NCBI GenBank assembly: GCA_026709985.1
Contig: JAPORY010000051.1
Location: 1-36,096, forward strand
Length of the DNA stretch: 36,096 nt
From: Aestuariivita sp.
GTDB lineage: Bacteria; Pseudomonadota; Alphaproteobacteria; Rhodobacterales; Rhodobacteraceae
Direction of reading: 5' to 3'
The notes beneath the pieces are model-generated. The model was not told the DNA's origin and ran no database searches. It was given only the letters and a program-made list of their open reading frames with translations. The position numbers were made by a program, and so were the translations under genes. Every line of letters begins with the position of its first letter. Positions within the stretch are counted from its first letter, which is position 1. This document shows, piece by piece, positions 29,151-36,065 of this stretch.

Positions 29151-29373
29151 TAAGATTTCTATTTGCAAGAACGGTGACAGTGTTGCGTTTCTCACCGTGG
29201 TCGATCTCGTCATTGAGAACTTGGAGCAGCACTGGCGCAAGAACGCTGGTGATGCTGAACTGGAGTTCACGATGGTAGCGTCGATGGAGCGGGTTCACAC
29301 TGTCTTGAGCAGTCTTGAAGATATGTCATCTATTTCCGCTCTTGAAGAAGACGGCATTCTTGTCCATGATTAA
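29125..29373 (+). CDS. Short hypothetical protein
   Basis: An 82-codon frame from GTG at 29125. The composition is protein-like (acidic, Val- and Leu-rich, with VAFLTVVDLVIENLEQHW as a probable helix or strand-helix), but no family is recognised. It overlaps the Mrr-like scrap in another frame, so it could be a fragment of a larger gene whose start is lost. No good ribosome-binding site. Confidence 0.3.
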   Translation: MGKAGVVGDKISICKNGDSVAFLTVVDLVIENLEQHWRKNAGDAELEFTMVASMERVHTVLSSLEDMSSISALEEDGILVHD

Positions 29374-29603
29374 GTATGCTGGGAAGCCCGATTAATCATT
29401 ACTAGAATACAAGACGCTGGCTACCAAGAAGCACACATTCAGTTCGTAGACAACCGAAGTTTCGCGAATAATAATTGCCTTCTCTATTTATGAAAATTAT
29501 GTCTGACATAAGAGATAAGGCAAATCTGTACGGTAAAATTGACGCCAATATCAAATAAGTTGGTCAAATAGCAAACGGTGTAGATCAAAAACCAAGGTTT
29601 ATC

Positions 29604-29882
29604 ATGTCAAGCAATTTATTTGTTATATGTTTCGAATCTGGAGCAGATGAAGGAAAGAAAAGTCTCGAAAAGAGTAACTTTCGTTTTTTTCCGTTAATAG
29701 AAGAAACTACTTATCTTGTTGCTGGCTCTGGCACCGCAGAAAATATAATGCATAAAGCCAATATAAAAAAAGGCAGCAATACTTCCGGAGCCGTGTTCAA
29801 ACTTAACGGCTCTTATGCAGGATATGCTTCTACTGAATTATGGCAGTGGCTTAATCAGAATGACGGAACTAAATCCGCATGA
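29604..29882 (+). CDS. Small hypothetical protein, first gene of an AT-rich pair
   Basis: A 92-residue protein starting at ATG with AAGG 8 bases upstream. The chain looks real: NLFVICFESGADEG as a first strand-loop, FFPLIEETTYLVAGSG, then GAVFKLNGSYAGYASTELWQWL. The strand-helix-strand pattern could be a small ferredoxin-like fold, but this is only an impression. Its TGA overlaps the ATG of the next gene (ATGA, 29879-29882), as in a co-translated pair. The stretch is clearly AT-richer than the TCA block, which suggests transfer. Function unknown. Confidence 0.6.
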   Translation: MSSNLFVICFESGADEGKKSLEKSNFRFFPLIEETTYLVAGSGTAENIMHKANIKKGSNTSGAVFKLNGSYAGYASTELWQWLNQNDGTKSA

Positions 29883-30117
29883 CAACCGAAAATCAAAAAG
29901 AGGTTGTCGTTAAAGAAGTCTCTGATCTTCAAACAGACGCCGCCGTACTTCGTACTGAAATAGACAATATAAAGAAAATTTCGTCAAGAAAGCAGATTTT
30001 GAGCGTGACCGAACGGATACGGTAAAGTGGATGTTGGTGATTCTTACTCCGCTTTTTGCGTCAGTCTTAGGTGCATGCATAAGTGCATTCGCTATAACGT
30101 TTTGGGGAACTAAATAA
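29879..30117 (+). pseudogene. Coiled-coil membrane-anchor protein with one frameshift
   Basis: From the ATG at 29879 the frame gives a charged coiled-coil (VVVKEVSDLQTDAAVLRTEI) and stops at 30025. One base earlier in frame, from an A-rich run near 29965-29980, the sequence continues NFVKKADFERDRTDTVKWM and ends with one membrane helix (VILTPLFASVLGACISAFA) at 30117. The joined 80-residue product resembles DUF1640-like coiled-coil proteins with a C-terminal membrane helix. A single missing A in the run explains the break; a real mutation or a sequencing error are both possible. Confidence 0.55.
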
Positions 30118-30234
30118 TAACCCCGCTATCAACCGTAACGCTTCATTACATAGAATCCTATTACTTTATTTTGCGTTACTACTCACCTCGCAATTTGCGA
30201 AATCTGGTTCATTGCGGTTTTGGCTGTGCCGCGG

Positions 30235-30600
30235 TTAAACAGTTTGCAAAACATCTGCTACGGACGTGGCTTTAAGAAACTTGGCGGGATTGTCGCTGGT
30301 ACCAATAGCGTCGAAGTGTTTCTTGCCGCATTTAATCTTTGCACCCTCAAGATGACGCCAGTCATCCCACCAACCGCTACTTTTCGTTTCAACTACAAAG
30401 TAAAGTCTTTCTGAACCGTTTTTCTCAATCAATACAGCCCAGTCTGGATTATATGATCCCAAAGGAGTTTCTATTTTAAACCAAGCAGGTAGTTTTGCAT
30501 AAACCTTAACCGCCTCATTCAATTCTAAGCTTCCGCAAAGACTCGCTCTGTGCCAATCGAGTCATAGGCTACATGTTCATGAACAGACTTTTGTACTTAG
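30235..30600 (-). pseudogene. C-terminal nuclease end of a type III restriction enzyme (Res), frameshifted
   Basis: The frame 30235-30522 encodes the PD-(D/E)XK end of a Res subunit: VKVYAKLPAWFKIETPLGSY, then PDWAVL (Asp) and YFVVETK (Glu-x-Lys), followed by the usual AKIKCGKKHFDAI. Upstream, another frame reads HVAYDSIGTERVFAE, which is the segment that normally precedes NEAVKVYAKLP, so one frameshift lies near 30535. A stop codon bounds the similarity at about 30600. The helicase part and the Mod subunit are missing. A Res protein without its helicase is not expected to cut DNA. Confidence 0.75.
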
Positions 30601-30637
30601 AGTATGTTTTTTAGATAACACATTTAGGAGCGCAAAA

Positions 30638-30886
30638 ATGAAACGCCTACTAACCAATCGTACGGTGTGAATTACGGAACTTCGTGAACCAGCAAAGGTG
30701 TTTGAAAAGGCTGCCGGCAAACCTGTGGCAGTTCTCAAGAATAACGAGTGCATCGGATATCTCGTCCCTGCCGATATCGTTGATGAGAATAGACATCAAC
30801 CAGTTGATCGTGCCTAACTGGACGCTGTATTACAAACCTCTGTTAAGAAAGTTCAGCCAGTCTTGGACTTTCTCAGAGACAAGTAG
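30638..30886 (+). pseudogene. Phd/YefM-type antitoxin with two internal stop codons
   Basis: From the ATG at 30638 (AGGAG 7 bases upstream) one frame reads MKRLLTNRTV, stop, ITELREPAKVFEKAAGKPVA, then VLKNNECIGYLVPADIV, stop, and VKKVQPVLDFLRDK to 30886. This is a full-length 82-codon Phd-family antitoxin interrupted by TGA (30668-30670) and TAA (30815-30817), with no shift of frame. The normal codon at the first site is probably a Ser (TCA). The toxin gene starts 3 bases after the last stop. The antitoxin cannot be made in full. Confidence 0.75.
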
Positions 30887-30889
30887 TCC

Positions 30890-31267
30890 ATGCATTTACT
30901 TGTCGAAGAAGACGTCATTTATATCCATGATCAAGTACTGAACCACGGTGAACTACAAGGGCTAGCAGTTGACAAGTCTCTATCTGGTGCCTTGGCCCGT
31001 GTTGAGTACCGGCTAGCTTATGGATTGATCAAAGATAAATATGACTTAGTGGCCGCTTACGCAGTGGTTATATCCACCGGGTATCTGTTCAATGATGGAA
31101 ATAAGCGCACAGCCTTTCGATGCATGGATGCGGTTCTGCGATTGTATGGAACTGATATACAGTGGGATACGGAAACTGTCGGAAATAAAATCTGTGATGC
31201 TTCCGAGGGTAGGGCCGACGAAATTGATCTTGCGGGGCGGGTACGACGTCTAAGCAAGTTTCAGTAG
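30890..31267 (+). CDS. doc: Doc-type Fic-fold toxin lacking the catalytic histidine
   Basis: A 125-residue Doc-family protein. Fic-fold features are clear: LHRV-like ARVEYRLAYG, AAYAVVISTG, and the loop YLFNDGNKRTAF (65-76). In active Doc and Fic proteins this loop begins with His (HxFxDxNKR), which activates the target hydroxyl; here position 65 is Tyr, coded TAT, one base from CAT. The remaining motif residues (Phe67, Asp69, Asn71, Lys72, Arg73) are kept. Doc kills by phosphorylating EF-Tu; this one is predicted to be inactive. It lies 3 bases downstream of the broken antitoxin, and its end faces the LytTR gene 50 bases away. Confidence 0.8.
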   Translation: MHLLVEEDVIYIHDQVLNHGELQGLAVDKSLSGALARVEYRLAYGLIKDKYDLVAAYAVVISTGYLFNDGNKRTAFRCMDAVLRLYGTDIQWDTETVGNKICDASEGRADEIDLAGRVRRLSKFQ

Positions 31268-31317
31268 GGCTGAAGTTGGGAGCATTATATCGCAAGTGGC
31301 ATCCAGTTCCTTCATCC

Positions 31318-32088
31318 TTAGTGAGTACGGGTTTTCTGCCAGAAGTCTTTGAAATCTGAAAGGCGGGCCTGACTCACGGACAATTGTCTACCATCAATCA
31401 AAACAACTTTCGTTTTTGCGCCTTGTTTCATGAGATTCTTGATTGCTGATTTGGAAACCCAATGCGATCGGTGAATTCTAAACCCGTTCTCAGGCGCAAC
31501 TTCCGAAATCGCGTCATCTAGGCGCATCAAACACAGCTCATGTCCCAGGTCAGTGGTAACTTCAACATAGTGATCTTGGGCGGATAATGATAGAACGGTA
31601 TTGGCGTGGGGGTACTTTTCTAAACGCTTAAGCAATACCGGTTTTTGGTGTTGGGGTTCAGTCGCGGGCTTAAGTTCTGAACGAAAAATCAGAGTTGTCA
31701 AAAAGAAAAGGATCGTTGCGCTCGGGAAACTGTATAGGAGGATAAGGGTGTGACCCGGATACCGCTGTATCGGAAGCAGGAGTGAGAGGCTAAGCAGTAG
31801 AACGACTGCTGCAATAGTCACACCAAAAATGATGCTGACCATCAGTCGGCGAGATAAAGAAACCCATGATTGCGCGTGAATTAACGCGTGTAGCCACGTT
31901 GCTATTAGAGTGGAAGCAACAACAATAAGGCCCCAGTAAATGAGTCGAATCCCACTTGGCAAGGCGTCAATCGTGCCGAACGGGCCGCTCCAAAAACACA
32001 AGCTGATCGCGCCGACGTTAATTATCCAGAAAATGGGATTTTCAAGACGGGCGGCGAATGAATGCGTCGTTCTCCGCAGAATTTCCAT
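31318..32088 (-). CDS. Membrane-bound LytTR-family transcriptional regulator
   Basis: A 256-residue protein starting at the ATG at 32088, with GAGG 8 bases upstream. The N-terminal 140 residues hold four membrane helices (for example IYWGLIVVASTLIATWLHAL and VSIIFGVTIAAVVLLLSLSL), with no known sensor domain. The C-terminal 95 residues are a LytTR DNA-binding domain: HANTVLSLSAQDHYVEVTTD, LMRLDDAISEV, GFRIHRSHWVSKSAI and VVLIDGRQLSVSQARL. It should sense a membrane or periplasmic signal and control the divergent operon next to it. A phosphorylated receiver domain is absent. Confidence 0.88.
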   Translation of the reverse strand: MEILRRTTHSFAARLENPIFWIINVGAISLCFWSGPFGTIDALPSGIRLIYWGLIVVASTLIATWLHALIHAQSWVSLSRRLMVSIIFGVTIAAVVLLLSLSLLLPIQRYPGHTLILLYSFPSATILFFLTTLIFRSELKPATEPQHQKPVLLKRLEKYPHANTVLSLSAQDHYVEVTTDLGHELCLMRLDDAISEVAPENGFRIHRSHWVSKSAIKNLMKQGAKTKVVLIDGRQLSVSQARLSDFKDFWQKTRTH

Positions 32089-32107
32089 TCGAAGACCTCT
32101 CGCTACT

Positions 32108-32171
32108 TGGGATTTCACGCATCGCCAATGCAATTAGCATTATTTCTACGAATAATCCTTTGGGTTTCACG
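32108..32171. promoter_or_regulatory. Direct and inverted repeats between the divergent LytTR and DUF2141 genes
   Basis: TGGGATTTCACG (32108-32119) and TGGGTTTCACG (32161-32171) are near-identical direct repeats 53 bases apart, about five helical turns. Between them AATGC (32127-32131) and GCATT (32137-32141) form an inverted repeat. LytTR proteins bind direct repeats, so these are candidate operator sites. Their spacing is longer than the usual one turn. Confidence 0.35.
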
Positions 32172-32191
32172 AAAGAGCGGCAGGGGAAATA

Positions 32192-32219
32192 TTGTCGATT
32201 GCCGGATGTCCGATAAAAT
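32192..32219 (+). promoter_or_regulatory. Candidate promoter of the DUF2141-carotenoid oxygenase operon
   Basis: TTGTCG (32192-32197) and TAAAAT (32214-32219) are 16 bases apart, 21 bases before the second repeat's downstream end and about 28 bases before the DUF2141 start codon. The direct repeat at 32161-32171 lies just upstream, where an activator would bind. Confidence 0.4.
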
Positions 32220-32246
32220 ATCCGCGTGATTATCAAACGACAAGGT

Positions 32247-32684
32247 ATGAAGACAATGAAAAAAGTTATGACAATTATTGCCTGTTGCGGTTTTACTCTC
32301 GGGTTTGCATCGGTCACGATTTCTGGGACACTGACACTTGTTGTCAGTGATACGTCCGAAAAAGGCGATGTCCGCGCCGCTGTTTTTTCCAGTCAGACCG
32401 ATTTTGAGAATGGTGACAGTTCCTTTGCGCTGAGTCGTTCAGCGACGTCGAGTGAAACCAAATTGGAGATTGAAGACTTACCGCCCGGAAATTATGGCGT
32501 TGCCGTATTTCAAGACCTAAACGGAAATGAGCAGCTAGATCGTAACCTGTTTGCTGTCCCGACCGAACCCTACGGGTTTTCGCAAAACCCGGTCATTTCA
32601 TTCTCAGCACCTCATTTTGACGAGTTTGACTTTGAATTTACTGGGACACCTTTAGAGCTGAATATCGTGTTAAATGGAGGGTGA
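32247..32684 (+). CDS. DUF2141 family secreted protein
   Basis: A 145-residue protein. The ATG at 32247 (MKTMKKVMTIIACCGFTLGF) gives a short basic, hydrophobic signal peptide; an in-frame ATG at 32256 is an equal choice. The mature part has the DUF2141 beta-sandwich signature: TLVVSDTSEKGDVRAAVFSS, LPPGNYGVAVFQDLNGNEQLD (calcium-like loop DLNGNEQLD) and PTEPYGFSQNP. It is expected in the periplasm; the function of the family is unknown. Its stop lies 3 bases before the start of the next gene, and the ribosome-binding site of that gene overlaps its end, so the two are one operon. Confidence 0.85.
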   Translation: MKTMKKVMTIIACCGFTLGFASVTISGTLTLVVSDTSEKGDVRAAVFSSQTDFENGDSSFALSRSATSSETKLEIEDLPPGNYGVAVFQDLNGNEQLDRNLFAVPTEPYGFSQNPVISFSAPHFDEFDFEFTGTPLELNIVLNGG

Positions 32685-32687
32685 CAA

Positions 32688-34196
32688 ATGGATCGTCGAT
32701 TGTTCATGAAGATGTTTGCGGGTTTGTTGACGATTTCGTCACTGCCAAAGTCATTATACGCGAAAAGTCCCATCGGAAACCAAGCGGAATTCCTTCAAGC
32801 TCTCAAAGAAAAGCCATGGCTGCTTGGATATCTTGGAACGGATCAGTTAGAAATTAGAGCTGACCTTCGTATTGTATCCGGGCGTGTGCCGAGTGAGTTG
32901 CAAGGTTACTTTTTTCGCAACGGGCCGGCGTTACATAATATTGGGCCAGATCGCTTCAAGCATTGGTTTGACGCACCGGGAATGGTTCAAAAATTTACTT
33001 TTGCGGATGGCGTAATTCGTTTTCATGGGCGTCTGGTTGGAACGAGGCGAAATCGTACCGAAGCTCAACGCGGCAATATTCTTTTTTCTGCTTTTGGAAC
33101 CCATGGTCACGACTTGAGTTCAGGCGGTTCTGCTGACGGCCAAAATGCGGCCAATATCAATATAGTGCGCCATGCCGATGATTTGCTGGCATTATGGGAA
33201 GGTGGGTCTGCCTACCTGATAAATGCAGAAACGTTGGAAACCAAAGGTCCAAAAGTTTGGTCGCCCGAGACAGCGGGCTTACCATTCGGTGCTCACCCGC
33301 GCTTTGATCAAGACGGATCAATGTGGAACATCGGATATTCCGTTAATCCAGCGGCACTAATTCTTTACCATATTTCAGCGGGCGGGCACTTGCTGAAGAC
33401 TCATATTCTCCCGCAAATGGTCACGCCGATGATCCATGACTTTATGATTACGGAATCAAAGATCGTTATTGTTGCACCCCCGTATGTGAGTTCAAAGCCA
33501 AAAGGAGAATCGTTCATTGATAAATTCGAATGGCAAGGTGCACAACCAACACGCACCTTGGTGATTGACAAGAACAACTTAACAAAAGTGACGGATATTG
33601 AATTGGATCCATTCTGGGTATTTCACTTTGGCAATGCTTACGACATTAGTCCAACCGAGATTGGCTTCGATTTTGTTGTTTATGATAACCCTGACTTTAT
33701 GACGCGAGAGGCGTTTTCGGTTATGGACGGAAGTTGGGATGGTCAAGATCACGTTAAGTCAAGATATGCGCAAGCCATATTGAACTTAACGACAAAGACA
33801 GCAGTGATTGATCATTTCGATGATTTTGGTCCGGTAGAGTTTATTCGAACGGATGATCGCGAAAATCTTACGCAACATAAGCAAGCTTTGATGCTTTCTC
33901 GCTCAACTCATTCAGGTGTCTACGGCTTTAGTCGCCTGAACTTATATGATCGGCAGTCAGAATCGAATAGATTTTTTGATGTGAGCACTTCTGAAATCCT
34001 AGAAGAACACATCATGGTGCCAAAGCAAGGGCACGACAATCAATCTTGGATTATTGGAACCGCGTTGGATTGGAAAAAGGGTCTCACTAATCTCTCAGTT
34101 TATGATGGAGCACATTTATCGGATGGTCCAATAGTAAAGGCGGAATTGGACTTGGCTTTGCCATTGGGTCTACATGGAAATTATGTTGCTAGATGA
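32688..34196 (+). CDS. Carotenoid oxygenase (RPE65) family protein with export signal
   Basis: A 502-residue protein with GGAGG about 6 bases before the ATG. The N-terminus MDRRLFMKMFAGLLTISSLP has two arginines before a hydrophobic stretch, consistent with a Tat or Sec signal. The seven-bladed propeller family features are complete: FFRNGPALHNIGPD, KHWFDAPGMV, and four iron ligands His203 (GAHPRFD), His250 (MIHDF), His313 (VFHFGNAYD) and His496 (LHGNY). Enzymes of this family use iron and oxygen to split carotenoids, stilbenes or lignin-type phenols. The substrate here is not readable. Export suggests an outer-membrane, periplasmic or environmental substrate. Operon with the DUF2141 protein. 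Confidence 0.9.
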   Translation: MDRRLFMKMFAGLLTISSLPKSLYAKSPIGNQAEFLQALKEKPWLLGYLGTDQLEIRADLRIVSGRVPSELQGYFFRNGPALHNIGPDRFKHWFDAPGMVQKFTFADGVIRFHGRLVGTRRNRTEAQRGNILFSAFGTHGHDLSSGGSADGQNAANINIVRHADDLLALWEGGSAYLINAETLETKGPKVWSPETAGLPFGAHPRFDQDGSMWNIGYSVNPAALILYHISAGGHLLKTHILPQMVTPMIHDFMITESKIVIVAPPYVSSKPKGESFIDKFEWQGAQPTRTLVIDKNNLTKVTDIELDPFWVFHFGNAYDISPTEIGFDFVVYDNPDFMTREAFSVMDGSWDGQDHVKSRYAQAILNLTTKTAVIDHFDDFGPVEFIRTDDRENLTQHKQALMLSRSTHSGVYGFSRLNLYDRQSESNRFFDVSTSEILEEHIMVPKQGHDNQSWIIGTALDWKKGLTNLSVYDGAHLSDGPIVKAELDLALPLGLHGNYVAR

Positions 34197-34631
34197 ATTT
34201 CGAGGCACACTGAGACTGTATATTCTAAATTCCTAAACGCTTGTTGATTTTGTGATTGCAACCCCTCTTTGTTCTCCGGAAACGCCGATTCTTGCTAACA
34301 TTGGATGTTGTCACGAGAGTGCCTCTCCCTGAGCATCCGGGAATCTTCGGATAATTGTAACTATTTCACTTAAGAGAAATTGGTGTCCGGGGGCGAGGTA
34401 TCTTTTTCTGATGGAATCAGTAGTTTATTAACAAATGGAACTCTTTTTTGCTACCGTATTTTATTGAGTTTTTTTCGAAAAAGTGTCCCACCGATTTTGA
34501 CTTGGATTCACGATCTGGATCCCCTGTAGGAAAATTGAGAGATTCCATTTTCATTTGCTGCCAATCGCATTACCCGAATGTTTGGTTCGAAGAATGAACT
34601 GCGTCGTTGACGTATATCGAGGAATTAGAGG
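34197..34631. other. AT-rich spacer, no gene recognised
   Basis: It contains the 15-base GCAACCCCTCTTTGT shared with 6003-6017, several T-runs, and a palindrome TTTTTCGAAAAA (34471-34482). The palindrome and T-runs may act in termination after the carotenoid oxygenase gene, though the distance of about 275 bases is long. Confidence 0.3.
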
Positions 34632-34970
34632 ATGGCACAGCAAACCGTCGTTGGGACACCAGAGTTCATCAAGCAAGCGAGTGCCGGGGCATGTCGGATG
34701 AAGAGCGAATGGATGTAATTGACCAGTTCGCGGCTAATCCAGAATCGGGCATTTTGCTTAGGCGGCCTACGGAAGGTGCGCACTGCAAGACGTAGCGGTG
34801 GAAAGAGCGGCGAGTATCGCGTGCTCCAATTCCAACGTTCGCCTGATATGCCGCTATTCCTACTAACGAAATTTGCCAAGAATGAGAAGGCAAATATCAC
34901 GCGGTCTGAAGCGACCGACCTGATAAAACTCTGCGATTTGATCGCGGAAACCTATGGAGCAAAATCATGA
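34632..34970 (+). pseudogene. RelE/HigB-like toxin broken by two frameshifts
   Basis: Three pieces of one RelE-superfamily toxin lie in order. Frame 1 starts at the ATG at 34632: QQTVVGTPEFIKQAS. Frame 2 follows: GMSDEERMDVIDQFAANPES. Frame 1 resumes: GGLRKVRTARRSGGKSGEYR, then PDMPLFLLTKFAKNEKANI, ending at 34970. This is the usual layout of these toxins (about 110 residues). The two shifts, near 34675 and 34745, cancel each other, but the first frame meets TAA between them. The antitoxin start (ATGA, 34967-34970) overlaps its stop, as in intact modules. Confidence 0.65.
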
Positions 34971-35046
34971 GCGAGTATTGCTCGCACTGATTGAGAAACG
35001 TCCTCAGATCGTGCGAGAAGCGCTGAGTAGACCTCTTCGGAACTGA
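34954..35046 (+). pseudogene. Remnant of the HigA-like antitoxin partner
   Basis: The ATG at 34967, overlapping the toxin stop, opens a frame of only seven codons (MSEYCSH). An overlapping frame reads HERVLLALIEKRPQIVREAL and ends at 35046, which resembles the C-terminal end of Xre-type antitoxins that follow RelE-like toxins. The whole HTH between these ends is missing, so a deletion of about 200 bases is likely. Confidence 0.45.
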
Positions 35047-35315
35047 ACCTGTTCAATTGGCGTGCGGCGATGGAGACCTGGGCCCAATTATCGTTTAGCG
35101 ACGCCAATTTTTGCGACAGTTGAAATGAATTGCATCTCTACGAAACAGTTTGCCTCGTTTTCGAGTTCTCGAATGTTTGCGGGTTTATCACTCGAGATGT
35201 GGCGAATGAAGTGGGCGTTACACTCAAAGTCTTACACGCAATGTAGAAGAGGTTTGGGGAATCAGGTAAAAAATCATTGGAAGAGGTAATCTCAACGCAA
35301 AATATGTAAGGTCAA

Positions 35316-35588
35316 ATGCCTTTCAATTCCGCCAATACAGACAAGATTGAGATCACCCTAAGTGCCAAGACTAATACGGAACCGATGCAAGCGCCCACGG
35401 AGCAAGTAACGCCACGGGAAAAAGCGTTAGGCGACCTGATCAAATCCAAAAAACACGTGGCCGATCACGGCGAAGTCTCTACACCGCCTTGGCTCGTTGA
35501 GAAAATGCTCGACTCAGAAAAAGGCGAAACGAAGCGCATAGATTCCCGTTTTCTGGAACCGCCTTGCGGCAGTGCCAATTTTTCTTGA
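35316..35588 (+). pseudogene. N-terminal fragment of an adenine-specific DNA methyltransferase
   Basis: 90 codons from the ATG at 35316, with AAGG 6 bases upstream. KKHVADHGEVSTPPWLVEKM and IDSRFLEPPCGSANF match the start of type II methyltransferases, which normally read HGEVFTPxWLV and FLEPACGSGNFL (motif I, S-adenosylmethionine binding). Here the motif has Pro for Ala and Ala for the second Gly, and a stop follows at once. The catalytic motif and the rest of the several-hundred-residue protein are absent. The 269 bases before it (35047-35315) hold only unrecognised short frames. Confidence 0.7.
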
Positions 35589-35684
35589 CTTCGATGGTCA
35601 ATTCAAAAAAGTATGTATTTTTAGCGACTTAACTTTTTCGCTAGCCTCGATTCCCAACGGAATAATTCGTCTGAATTGTGGGTA

Positions 35685-36009
35685 TCAAAGGAAATTGATC
35701 TGCAGGCGATGATGCTGCAGCCACGGCACAGCGACGCTGGTTTGGTTATAATCGGCGTTGAGCAAGAAGGGATTATTGGCGCGTCGTCGGAGGCGAACAA
35801 CAATGTGATCGTCGCTGATGGTGACCTCAGCCGGTTCCGAGCCGGATAGCTAAGAGACGGTACAGTCCGCCAGCAATCAGGGTGAGTTGCAGATCTAAGT
35901 CAACTTTCATCGGCACGGCCGCCGATAAGGCATCCATATGAAAGAAGTCGATGGCGTCGGCGATGGCATTTTCGATCACCATCCGCCGCGCATACCGATC
36001 AATCAATTG
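35685..36009 (-). pseudogene. C-terminal end of a DDE transposase, frameshifted and truncated
   Basis: Read leftward, one frame gives LIDRYARRMVIENAIADAID, FFHMDALSAAVPMKVDLDLQ and LTLIAGGLYRLLAIRLG, then stops; after a shift near 35823-35838 it continues VTISDDHIVVRLRRRANNPF and VPWLQHHRLQINFL to the stop at 35685. The RYxxRMxIEN pattern, with its conserved Glu, and the following helices are those of IS4-superfamily DDE transposases. The upstream catalytic core is absent: the sequence to the right is the three-copy intergenic element, not transposase. Family assignment within IS4 is not possible. Confidence 0.65.
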
Positions 36010-36065
36010 GGGATTATAACCTTTGCTAAAATGAGGACAGGTTGAGGCGATCCGAAGACCGCCCC
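36007..36065 (-). repeat. Copy C of the intergenic element
   Basis: On the minus strand the hairpin block GGGCGGTCTTCGGATCGCC (36046-36064) is identical to 213-231, and after 14 bases TTTTAGCAA plus GTTATAATCCCCAA (36007-36020) matches 323-348 with two changes. Just upstream ACCGCCCC (minus strand, 36087-36080) can pair with GGGGCGGT (36065-36058), a perfect 8-bp stem that competes with the UUCG hairpin. The two structures exclude each other, as in an attenuator. Confidence 0.5.

Noticed and set aside
30668-30670. TGA in the Phd-like gene as a recoded selenocysteine or tryptophan codon
   Set aside because: A TAA follows in the same frame, and other genes in the window use TGA as their stop.
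30684-30941. 85-codon frame across the Phd-like gene
   Set aside because: It is in a different frame from the recognisable antitoxin and has no family features.
34471-34482. TTTTTCGAAAAA as terminator of the carotenoid oxygenase gene
   Set aside because: It is about 275 bases from the stop and the stem is all A-T except two pairs; too weak to call.
35823-35838. Programmed frameshift in the transposase remnant
   Set aside because: No slippery run at the break, and the gene is truncated anyway; a plain mutation is simpler.
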